DNA of 64,000 nucleotides from Agelaius tricolor (lineage: Eukaryota > Chordata > Aves > Passeriformes > Icteridae), in assembly GCA_023055355.1 (NCBI GenBank), contig JALJCS010000028.1:3162418-3226417 (forward strand), read 5' to 3'. The notes below the pieces were generated by a model. It saw only the letters and a program-made list of their open reading frames with translations. It did not search any database and was not told the origin of the DNA. Shown in pieces: positions 11,866 to 21,500 of the stretch (position 1 is its first letter; the number at the start of each line of letters is the position of its first letter). Made by a program: the position numbers and the translations under genes.

Positions 11866-11948
11866 CCTCTGAATTCCCTCTGTTCACACCCAGACTCCTC
11901 CGGCTGCATCCCGGCCGCGCTCCCGCCCTTTTCCGTCATTCCAGCAGG

Positions 11949-14900
11949 ATGAGAGCGGCGGAGCTCCTGGTGCTGTGTCTGCCAGGTGAGTGTCCCCAGC
12001 CCCAGGTGCCACCCCCGCACCCCCAGCACCGTTTGGATCATCCCAATCCACATTTTCTAGCTCCACTTTTACCCGTTTTCCTCATTTTTAAACACCAAGA
12101 CACAACTGGAGGGTCCAAACTCTCATTTTCAGGATCTAAACCCCATTTCTAGAGAGAAAAACCTAAATTTTTTGTGCCCCTAGCCTCATTTTTGCATCCC
12201 AAAACTTCATTTTTATGCTCCAAATCCTAATTTTTAGGTCCCAAACCCTCATTTTTAGATCCCAAACCCTCATTTTTGTGTCCCAAAACCTCATATTAAC
12301 ATCCCTAAACCTCATTTTTAAGTCTCAAATCTTCACTTTTGGAGCCCAAAACTCTGATTCTGTGGTTGAAAACCTCATTTTTTATGGTGCAAACCCTCAT
12401 TTTTAAGTCCCAAGTGCCCTTTCAGAGGTCTAAAAGTTCATCTTAATGCCCAAAATCACATTTTTAAGGCCCAAAGTCTGGTTTTGAAAGTCCAAAGCCT
12501 CTGATTTAGAGGCTGAAGTTTTGTTTATGGACCCAAATACTCAATGGTCTGGCCCAAAGCCTCATTTTTACCTTCCAGAATCTCATTCCGTGGATCGAAG
12601 CCTCCAAAAAATGCATTTTTAGGGTGCAAAGTGTTAATTTTTGGTACTAAAGCATCACTGGAGGGATGATCAGGAGGTGGCCACAACTCCCAGTGATTTT
12701 TGGGTGGCTGAGCCATCGCTCATTCCCCGTTACTCCCCAAAGTTCCCCCAAATCCCACTTTGGGCTCATCTTTAGGCTGGGAATGGCTCTGAGCTGGCAC
12801 CAAGTGAGTGGGGACATGGAGGTGGCACAAAATGGGACAAAATCCATAGAAATGGGGTTTATAACCCCGAGGGCTGGCAGAGGGGATGGCAGCGAGCAGG
12901 GAGGGGAGCCAGGAGAGGTTTGGGTGAAAGGGGCTGCACACAAAGGGGGGGACACAGGGAAACATCTCGGGGTGAGGGAAGGGGGCTGGAGCCTCAACCC
13001 TGTCCCGGCAGCATTCCCAGGGGGCTCCTGGGGACAGGGAGGGATGGAGCAGAGGGACAGAGCGTGGGCTGAGCTGAGCCCCATTCCTGGGATTCCAATC
13101 CCTTCCCGGGGTTTCCAATCCCTTCCTGGGAATTCCAATCCCTTCCTGGGAATTCCAATCCCTTCCTGGGAATTCCAATCCCATCCCCAGGATGCCGGCC
13201 CCTTCCTGGAGATTCCAATCCCTTCCTAGGGATTCCCATCCCTTCCTGGGATTCCGGTCCTTTCCTGAGGATTCCAATCCCTTCCTGAGGATTCTGGTCC
13301 TTTTCTGGGGATTCCCATCCCTTCCCAGGGATTCCAATCCCTTCCCAGGGATCCCCATCCTTTTCCATGGATTCCAATCCCTTCCCAGGGATCTCCATCC
13401 TTTCCCATGGATTCCAATCCCTTTCCAGGGATTCCCATCCCTTCCCGGGGATTCCCATACTTTCCTGGGGATTCCAATCCCTTCCTGGAGATTCCCATCC
13501 CTTCCCAGTGATTCCAATCCCTTCCTGGGGATTCCAATCCTTTCCCAGGGATTCCAAACCCATCTTGAGGATTCCGGTCCCTTCCCGGGTACTCCAATCC
13601 CTTCCCGGGGATTCCGGTCCCTCCGACTCTTCCACGCTGGATTTGGAGCCGTTTCCCCTCGGATCCATGGCCCTGAGGACAGAGGGGTGGGATTGGGGAT
13701 GGTGGGAGCAGGGATCAGGCTGGGGGTGTCCGTGGGAACCCCAAATCCTGGCAGGGGGTGCCTGTGGGACTGGGGGGATGGTGGGAGCAGGGAATCCCAA
13801 ATCCCTGGGCTGGGGGTGCTGTGGGAATCCCAGACCCGGTTTGGGGTTTCCATGGGAACCCAAATCTCTGTTTGGGGTGTCCATGGGAATCCCAGATCCC
13901 GGTTTGGGGTGTCCATGGGAATCCCAGATCCTGGTTTGGGGTTTCCATGGGAACCCAAATCCCTGTTTGGGGTGTCCATGGGAATCCCAGACCCGGTTTG
14001 GGGTGTCCATGGGAATCCCAGACCCGGTTTGGGGTGTCCATGGGAATCCCAGATCCCGGTTTGGGGTTTCCATGGGAATCCCAGACCCGGTTTGGGGTGC
14101 TGTGCCCCCGCTGAGCCCAGCCCTGTCCCGCAGCGCTCCTGGTGCAGGGACAGTTCAGCAGGTTCGAGGGCATCACCTACCCCGAGCCGGTCCAGTACTC
14201 CCAGTACGACCAGCAGGCAGGTGAGAGCCCCGCCCCTTCTGTCCCTCTCCCGGACAGACAGACACCCACCCTCTGATCCGGACAGACAGACACCCACCCT
14301 CTGCTCCGGACAGACAGACATCCTCTGATCCGGACATACACCCACCCTCTGATCCGGACAGACAGACACCCACCCTCTGATCCGGACAGACAGACACCCA
14401 CCCTCTGATCCAGACAGACAGACACCCACCCTCTGATCCCTCCCTCTTGTGCTCCGCCCCTGGAATTCCCAGCCTTCCCAGCTCCTCCCTGTGCTCTCAC
14501 TGACAATTCTTTATTAAACCTTTATCCAATTCCTCATTAACCTTTTATCCAATTCCTTTTTAAACCTTTATCCTTTATTAACCTTTTATCCAATTCCTTA
14601 TTAAATCCTTATCCAATTATTTATTAACCCTTTATCCAATACTTTATCAACCCTTTATCCAATTCTTTATTAACCTTTATCTAATACTTTATTAACCCTT
14701 CATCTGATACTTTATTGACCCTTTATCCAATTATTTCTTAACCCTTCATCCAATTCTTTATTAAACCTTTATCCAACTATTTATTAGAACTTTATCCAAT
14801 CATTTTTTGAACCTTCATCATCCCCAATCCCCACCTGTGGGAAGTGGCCCAGGCTCATCCCTGGAGGGGCTGGAGGGAGTTTTCCTGACCCACCAGGGAA

Positions 14901-16562
14901 TTCCAGGGACCTCATTTCCCTCTCCCAGTCCCCACGGGATGAGCTCTCTCCCCAGACCCTCCCTCAGCCTGTTTCTGTTTTATCCCCAGAAATTCAGGAT
15001 TACTACGACTACCACGGTGAGTGTTTCCCTCTGGGATACTGGGGAGGGGGGAGGATCAGGATTTGGGGATTTGGGGATTTGGGGATGTCCCTGCACTGGG
15101 TCTCTCCCTGCAGATGTCACCCCCCGAGCCCCGGAGGAGCAGTTCCGGTACCAATCCCAGCAGCAATCCCAGCAGGAAACTGTGCCAGCCCCGACCCCAG
15201 GTGGGTGACAGCCCCCAAAGTGGGTGACAGCCCCCAAAGTGGGTGACAGCCCCCAGGGTGGGTGACAGCCCCCAGGGTGGGTGACAGCCCCCCCAAGCCC
15301 CCCAGTCCCGGGTCTCTCTGTCCCTTCCCTGCCCCCCCAGCCCAGCTGTGCCCTCCAGAGCAGCCAGTGGGTGCCAAGGGTGGAATCCAGGGAAGGGGCG
15401 AGGAGACACTTCTGCCTCATCCTGAAATTCCCTCTCCTGTGCCCCTGTCCCCTGTCCCCTTTTTCCTGTCCCCCTGTCCCCTTTCTCCCTGTCCCCTGTC
15501 CCATTCCCTGTCCTCCTGTCCCCTGTCCCCTTGTTCCTCTCTTCCTGTCTCCTGTCCCCCTGTCCCATTCTCTGTCCCCTGTCCCCCTCAGCTGCGGTGC
15601 CCGAGACGGAGCCCACGGAGCCGGGACCACTCGGTGAGTGCCGATCCCATTCCCGTTCCCTGTGCCGGGCTCCGACCGGAGCGGGGCTGTGCCACCGCGG
15701 GGGGACAATCGGGGCTGGGGGGAGGCGACAATCGGGGCTGGGGGAGGCGACAGTCGGGGCTGGGGGAATGGCCGGGTGAGGAATTGCCGGGCATTGCCGG
15801 TTCCCTGCCCGCAGACTGCCGGGAGGAGCAGTACCCCTGCACCCGGCTCTACTCCGTGCACAAGCCCTGCAAGCAGTGCCTGAACGAGATCTGCTTCTAC
15901 AGGTGCGTGAGGGAGGGGAAACATCCCTGATCCCTCTGATCCGGGGTTTTGGGAACCCTTCCTCTTTACATCCCCATCCTTTCTATCCCAAAATTTCCAG
16001 CCTCCGCCGGGTTTATGTCATTAACAAGGAGATTTGCGTCCGCACCGTGTGCGCCCACGAGGAGCTGCTGCGAGGTGAGCGAGAAACCGGCACCGTCCCC
16101 ATCCCAGTCACGATTTTCCCCATAATTCCGGGGAGGGAAAATCCCGCGGGACCCCCGGAGCAGAGCGGGGTGGGGCTGTGCGGTGGGGCCGGGGTGTGCC
16201 CCGATGGGGCAGGGGTCCCTCCCTGCTCCGGGGGTCTCTGGAGCTTTGGTCCCGTGGGATTTTGGGATGGGGCCGGGATGTGGGATGGGGCCGGGGTGTG
16301 CCCCGATGGGGCGGGGATCCCTCGCTGCTCCCAAAGCTCCCGAGATCCCCGGAGCAGAGCGGGGTAGCGCTGTGCGGTGGGGCCGGACTGGGGGGCTCCC
16401 CTCGCTGCTCTCCCGGAGTTCTCCCGATTCTCCCGGGATAATCCCTCGCTCCCCGCAGCCGACCTGTGCCGGGACAAGTTCTCCAAGTGCGGGGTGATGG
16501 CCACGAGCGGCCTGTGCCAGACCGTGGGCGCGTCCTGCGCCCGCAGCTGCGGCGGCTGCTGA
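11949..16562 (+). CDS. MFAP2: MFAP2 (microfibril-associated glycoprotein 1), complete
   Basis: Eight coding exons: 11949-11985, 14134-14220, 14990-15016, 15114-15200, 15592-15633, 15815-15902, 16001-16074 and 16459-16562 (TGA 16560-16562). They total 546 nt, 181 residues; human has 183. The start MRAAELLVLCLP opens a secretion signal peptide. An acidic, tyrosine- and glutamine-rich N-terminal half follows (EIQDYYDYHD; EEQFRYQSQQQSQQE). The C-terminal half is the cysteine-rich matrix-binding domain, beginning DCREEQYPCTRLYSVHKPCK and ending SCARSCGGC. The product is an extracellular glycoprotein that binds fibrillin and tropoelastin in elastic microfibrils. All junctions are GT-AG and phases agree. 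No break or missing cysteine was noticed. It is transcribed in the same direction as ATP13A2 and convergent with CROCC. MFAP5 is the only close alternative, and synteny excludes it. Confidence 0.97.
12070..12480. repeat. Degenerate ~20-bp repeat in MFAP2 intron 1
   Basis: Diverged copies of CCCAAAACCTCATTTTTAGG. From 12480 to about 13080 the intron is unique sequence with no exon seen. Confidence 0.75.
13085..13620. repeat. 20-bp minisatellite in MFAP2 intron 1
   Basis: About 26 copies of GGATTCCAATCCCTTCCTGG with GATTCCCATCC variants. It produces long but meaningless antisense ORFs, such as the one over 12720-14429. Confidence 0.9.
13820..14100. repeat. ~30-bp minisatellite just before MFAP2 exon 2
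   Basis: Nine to ten copies combining GGTTTGGGGTGTCCATGGGA with AATCCCAGACCC. It ends about 30 bp before the acceptor at 14133. Confidence 0.9.
14250..14440. repeat. ~29-bp minisatellite after MFAP2 exon 2
   Basis: Six copies of a unit containing CGGACAGACAGACACCCACC and CTCTGATC. It starts about 35 bp after the donor at 14221. Confidence 0.9.
14500..14815. repeat. AT-rich tandem repeat, TTTATTAACCCTTTATCCAA
   Basis: About 14 copies of a 20-24-bp AT-rich unit. It stands out from the GC-rich surroundings and contains many AATAAA/TTTATT-like hexamers. Confidence 0.85.
15201..15290. repeat. 20-bp repeat seeded at an MFAP2 donor
   Basis: Starts exactly at the donor after exon 4 (CCCCAG|GTGGGTGACAG) and repeats GTGGGTGACAGCCCCCAAA about four times. 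Each copy keeps the donor-like GTGGGT. Confidence 0.85.
15440..15590. repeat. CCCTGTCC-rich repeat forming an MFAP2 polypyrimidine tract
   Basis: Degenerate CCCTGTCCCC repeats run into the acceptor at 15591, so the repeat supplies an unusually long pyrimidine tract. Confidence 0.8.
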
Positions 16563-16666
16563 GCCCCGGCCCCGCTCCGGACCCGCCCCGCGCCGCTGCG
16601 GCTCCCGTGCATGAACGAGCAGCTCCCCGAAACCCCGGGATTCCCTTTTTCTTTGTGCACATAATA

Positions 16667-16672
16667 ATTAAA
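16667..16672 (+). promoter_or_regulatory. Polyadenylation signal ATTAAA, MFAP2
   Basis: ATAATAATTAAATC lies about 105 bases after the stop codon, followed by a GT-rich stretch (GGGTTTGTTATTGCTGTG). It is the second-commonest vertebrate hexamer and implies a short 3' UTR. Confidence 0.75.
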
Positions 16673-16754
16673 TCGGGGGGGTTTGTTATTGCTGTGCCTT
16701 TCTCTGTTCCACGGGAGGGGGAGCCCCGGAGGGTCCCGCAGAGAGCGAAGGGGC

Positions 16755-17275
16755 CCTGCGGCTCCCGGCTCCTTCCTTTGGGGTTATTCCAAATTTCTGG
16801 GCTCCCATCTCCTTCCTTTGGGGTTATTCTCGATTTTTGGGCTCCCAGCTCCTTCCTTTGGGATTATTCCCGATGTTTGGGCTCCTGGCTCCTTCCTTTG
16901 GGGTTATTCCCAACTTCTGGGTTCCCGGCGCCTTCCTTTGGGATTATTCCCAATTCTGGGCTCCCAGCTTCTTCCTTTGGGGTTATTCCCAATTTCTGAG
17001 CTCCTGCCTCCTTCCCTTGGGGTTATTCCCAATTTCTGGGCTCCTGGCTCCTTCCTTTGGGGCTATTCCTGATTTTTGGGCTCCCAGCTCCTTCCTTTGG
17101 GGTCATTCCCAATTTCTGGCCTCCTAGCTCCTTCCTTTGGGGTTATTCCCGATTTTTGGGCTCCCAACTCCTTCCTTTGCAGTTATTCCCGATTTTTGGG
17201 CTCCCAGCTCCTTCCTTTGGGGTTATTGCTGATTTTTGCACTCTTGGCTCCTTCCTTTGGAGTTATTCCCAATCT
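16755..17275. repeat. 40-bp minisatellite just downstream of MFAP2
   Basis: About 13 copies of a 40-bp unit whose core is CTCCTTCCTTTGGGGTTATT followed by CCCAATTTCTGGG. It begins about 80 bp after the polyadenylation signal. Confidence 0.95.
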
Positions 17276-17569
17276 GGGGGGGGGTTCTGACAATTTGAAC
17301 AATTCCCAGTGCTGCACAAAGGCTGTAGGATGATTTGGGGTGTTTAGGGGGCTTTGGGGTGTAAAATGGTCGGTTTTAGGGTGGCATTTGGGGGATGTAG
17401 GGGCTCATTTTGGGGCCTGCAGGAAGATGTGCGGTATGGAAATGTTTGGGGTAAGGTCTGGGTCACTTACAGACAATCAAGGGGTTTGGGGTGGGTTTGG
17501 GGCTGGCTTTGGGGTGTTGCCCAGTTCCCCTATAGAGGGTGGTGGGTGGGGTCTCACAGTGAATTTCCC

Positions 17570-17790
17570 CTCTCTAGGATGAATTTCTCCTCTGTAGGTT
17601 GAATTTCCCCTCTATAAGGTGCATTCCCCCCTATAGGATGAATTTCCCCTCTATAGGGTGTATTTCCCCTCTGTAAGGTGAATTTCCCCTCTATAGGGTG
17701 TATTTTTCATCTGTAGGGTGAATCTCCCCTCTATAAGGTGCATTTCCCCTTTATAGGGTGAATTTCCCCCCAAAGCTTCTCTCTCATCTA
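17570..17790. repeat. 22-bp repeat, TGAATTTCCCCTCTATAGGG
   Basis: Ten copies of a roughly 22-bp unit with the core AATTTCCCCTCTATAGGGTG. Confidence 0.9.
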
Positions 17791-18028
17791 TAGGGTGCAG
17801 CTTTATACTCATCATTATTTTCTGTTTATTACGATTTCTTATCCTTTACTCTTCATTATTAATTAACATTATTGGGTTTTAATTATTGCTTATTTCTATT
17901 TATTGTTCATTATTCTTATTATTCATTATTATTTAGGGACCTCATTCAACCCAGCCCAAATTTGGGCATACCCAAAATGCCAACTTCCCCCAAAAAATCC
18001 CTCAGAACTCCCAGTTTGATTTTCCATG

Positions 18029-18034
18029 TTTATT
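18029..18034 (-). promoter_or_regulatory. Polyadenylation signal AATAAA, CROCC
   Basis: TTTATT on the plus strand is AATAAA on the minus strand, about 560 bases after the CROCC stop. The sequence between (18035-18590) is mostly unique and is inferred to be the 3' UTR. Confidence 0.6.
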
Positions 18035-18590
18035 CTGGCTGGGACTGGGAGGGGGTCAGAGCCACCACCTCCCTTCCCATGGCTTTCCCACCCTCGGGAG
18101 CACCAGTAAAAACCCCCATTCCCAAAAATTCCATATAAAAACCCTGCTAGTTCCTAAAAAAAATCCTCAAAAACAGAAATCCTGGGAGTTTTTTGTTAGA
18201 AAAAGGGGAAAAATTAGGATGGGGTGAGGGCAGGGCTTGGAAAGCTGGAGGGGAATAAATCAGTTGGGTCTTCTGGGGCTAAAACAAGGGAATATTCCCC
18301 ATTTTTCCATTAAAAACTGCAACAGGAAAATGAGTAAACCATCCATGAGGTCCCAGATTGTATCAAAAATAGACAAATTTTGTTGGCTGGTGGGAAAAGT
18401 GCAGCTTTTTCCTGGAGAAAAGGGAACGAGGAGACAAAAATCACTGTGGGATTGGAGCACAGGGATGGGGCTGGATCCCCCTCACCCCTGAGCGGAGCTG
18501 CTGTGGATTTTGGGATCGGGGATGGGGATGGATCCTCCCGTCCCGGAGCTGCGCTGGTCCCTGCGGATGTCCTGGAATTCCCGGAATTCC

Positions 18591-21500
18591 CTAAGTTCCG
18601 GTGGGATGTCGCTGCAGCTCCTGCTCCTTGAGCAGCACGATCTGCAGGAGGGAGGGAGGGAGGGAGGGGAGGCTGTGGGGCCAGGCCATGTCCCCGTGTC
18701 CCTCTGGGCTGTGTTCCCTGGGCTGTCCCCGTGTCCCTGGGCTGTCCCCCAGGCCGTGTCCCCGTGTCCCTCTGGGCTGTGTCCCCTGGGGCTGTCCCCA
18801 TATCATCCAGGCTGTGTCCCTGTGTCCCCTGGGGCCATGTCCCCATCTTCCCCGGTCTTCCCCGGGCTGTTCCCGTGTCCCTGCGGGCTGTGTCCCCCAG
18901 GCTGTGTCCCCGTGGCCCCCAGGCTGTTCCCGTGCCCCCCAGGCTGTGTCCCCGTGTCCCCTGGGCTGTTCCCGTGTCCCTGGGCTGTCCCTGTGTCCCC
19001 TCACCTGCTCCTCCAGGCTGCCGCGGCCGAGCCGGAGCCGCTCCAGCTCCCGCTGCAGCTCCGCGGGTGCCTCAGGGAGCGGCCGGGCCCGGAGCTCCAG
19101 CGCTGACACCTGAGCCTGTGGGGAGGGGTGCCCGGCACCCCGGGATGGGCACTGCCTGCACGGGCACCCCGGGATGGGCACTGCCTGCACGGGCACCCCA
19201 GAACGGCCCGGAGCCAGAGCCAGCACCAGCACCAACAGCAACAGCAACACCCAGCGCCAACACCCAACAGCAGCACCAACACCAACATCAACACCAGCAC
19301 CAACACCAGCACCAACAGCAACACCCAGCACCAACAAGCACCAACACCAACAGCAGCACCAACACCAGCAACAGCACCAGCACCAACACCAACATCAACA
19401 CCAGCACCTCCCTGGTGCTGGCACCAACACTGACACCAGCACCAGCACCAACACCAGCACCAGCACCAACACCAGCACCACCTCCCTGGTGTGGCCAGTG
19501 CCAACACCTCCCTGCTCCTGGAACAAACCCAGCCCCTTCCCAGCACCGGGACCATTCCTGTTGGGATGAGCCCGGCCCCATCCCAGCACCAGCACCAGGC
19601 TCGTTCCCATCAGGATGAGCTCCCGAAGAGCAGCCCCAGCCCATGGATCAGCCCCAGCCCCATCCCATGGATCAGGATCAGCCCCAGCCCCATCCCACAG
19701 ACTGGGATCAGCCCCAGACCATGGATCAGGAGCAGCCGCAGCCCATGGTTCCGGATTGGCCCCAGCCCATGGATCAGGAGCAGCCCCAATCCATGGATCA
19801 GGATCAGCCCCAGCCCCATCCTGTGGATCAGGATCAGCCCCAATCCATGGATCAGCCCCAGCCCATGGATCAGGATTGGCCCCATCCCCTGGATCGGGCT
19901 CGGCCCCGGCCCCGGGACCCACCCGCAGCACCTGGATGCGTTTCCGAGCCTCCTCCAGCTCCCGCTCGGCCGAGCCCGCGGGGGGATCCGGCCCCGCCCG
20001 GAGATCCGGCCCTGCCGGGAGCTGCGCGGGTCCAGCCTGGCCGGGAGGGTCCCGCTCCTGCCCGGACACACAGATAAATATTTATTAAAGTACGTGTAAT
20101 AGATAGAAAAATACAGATAAACCCAAATAGAGGTGTATATATATATGTATATATATGTGGCAATAGATCAATTATCTAATATAGTATTAGATAATTAGAT
20201 ATGATGATATAGGTATGAGATGATAATTAGATCATTAATTAGCCCATAAGGGTGCAGGGCTCTATGGGGGATCCACAGTCTGGGGTCAAAGGTCAGCGAA
20301 TTTGGGGTGCGGCCCCGCTCACCTCCTGCTGCCGGTCCTGGGAGGGCTCCGGCGGCATTCCCAGCTCCCGCGGCATTCCCAGATCCCGGAGCATTCCCTG
20401 TTCCCGCGGCATTCCCAGATCCCGGAGCATCCCCGGCTCCCGCAGCATTCCCAGCTCCCGCTGCTCCCGCAGCTGCTCCCACAGCATTCCCTTCTCCCGC
20501 CGTGCCTCCGCCAGCGCCCGCCGCGCCTCCTCCAGCCCCTCCTGGGACACCGGGGGACAGCGGGACAGCCCCGTGACACCCGGGGACAGTCCCGGGACAC
20601 CCCCAGGACATCCCCGGGACAGCCCCGGGACACCCCCAGGACATCCCCGGGACAGCCCCGGGACACCCCCAGGACATCCCCGGGACAGCAGGGACTGGCA
20701 GGGGGCTGGGGGGGACTGGGAATGGGTCCGGGGAGAACTGGGACAGGATTCAGGGGAACCAGGGGAGCTGGGAGGGGGCTCAAGGGGAAGAGGCAGGAGT
20801 TCCAGTGGGAACGGAGGGGACGGGGAGTGTTCAGGGCAAATGGGAGCACTGGGAGGGATTCAGAGGGAACTGGGAGTAGCGGGAGGGGGTTTAGGGAGGG
20901 CTGGGAGGGGGCTCACAGAGAATGAGGGGACAGGGAAGGGCTCGGGGGGAGCTGGGGGCACCGGGAAGGGTTCCGGTCCCACCTGGAGCAGCCTCCGGTC
21001 CGTCTCGCCCGCGGCCAGCGCATTCTGGAGCTGCAGGAGCCGCTCGTGGAGCGGGGACCCGGCCGGAGCCTCCCCCTTGGAGCCGCTCCCCGGCGGAACC
21101 GGGAACGGCCCCGAGCGGGACTCGGCCTGAGCCAGCTGTGCCCAAACGGGAACGGAGAGTGGGGAACTGGGGGCATTCGGAGGGGATACTGGGGGAACTG
21201 GAGGGGCTGGGAGGGGATACTGGGGGAACTGGGAGGGGCTCCAGGGAGAACTGGGGGGACTGGGAAGGGATACATGGAGAACTGGGGGGACGGAGTGGGT
21301 GTTCAGGAGCAGAGGAATTGGGAAGGGATTTGGAGAGAACTGGGGGACTGAGAGGGGTTTTGGGGGAACTTCGGACAACTGGGATGGGATCCAGGGGGAA
21401 CTCGGGGGAACTGGGAGTGGGTTCAATAGGAACTGTGGGACTGGGACGGGGCTCAGGGGAAACTGGGAGGACTGTGGGGACTGGGTGGGTTCAGTGGAGC

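Larger units (their letters stand above)
5577..11948. other. Intergenic region ATP13A2-MFAP2, including the MFAP2 5' region
   Basis: No conserved coding exon seen. 5590-6440 and 6780-8350 are mostly unique GC-rich sequence. The GC- and CpG-rich stretches at about 7050-7680 and 8550-8700 are the best candidates for the MFAP2 promoter and a non-coding first exon, but no transcript boundary can be fixed. The remainder is tandem repeats, listed separately. ORFs here are repeat products or low-complexity translations without family resemblance. Confidence 0.5.
16563..18009. other. MFAP2 3' end and MFAP2-CROCC convergent gap
   Basis: After the short MFAP2 3' UTR the gap holds two minisatellites (16755-17275 and 17570-17790) and an AT-rich segment at 17790-17935. 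No coding exon or RNA gene was seen. Confidence 0.6.

Noticed and set aside
12720..14429. 569-codon open frame on the minus strand
   Set aside because: It lies across MFAP2 intron minisatellites whose units lack stops, with no family resemblance, and it overlaps MFAP2 exon 2 antisense.
20095..20240. AT-rich hairpin-like tract as an RNA gene
   Set aside because: Low-complexity TATA sequence without a cloverleaf or conserved motif.
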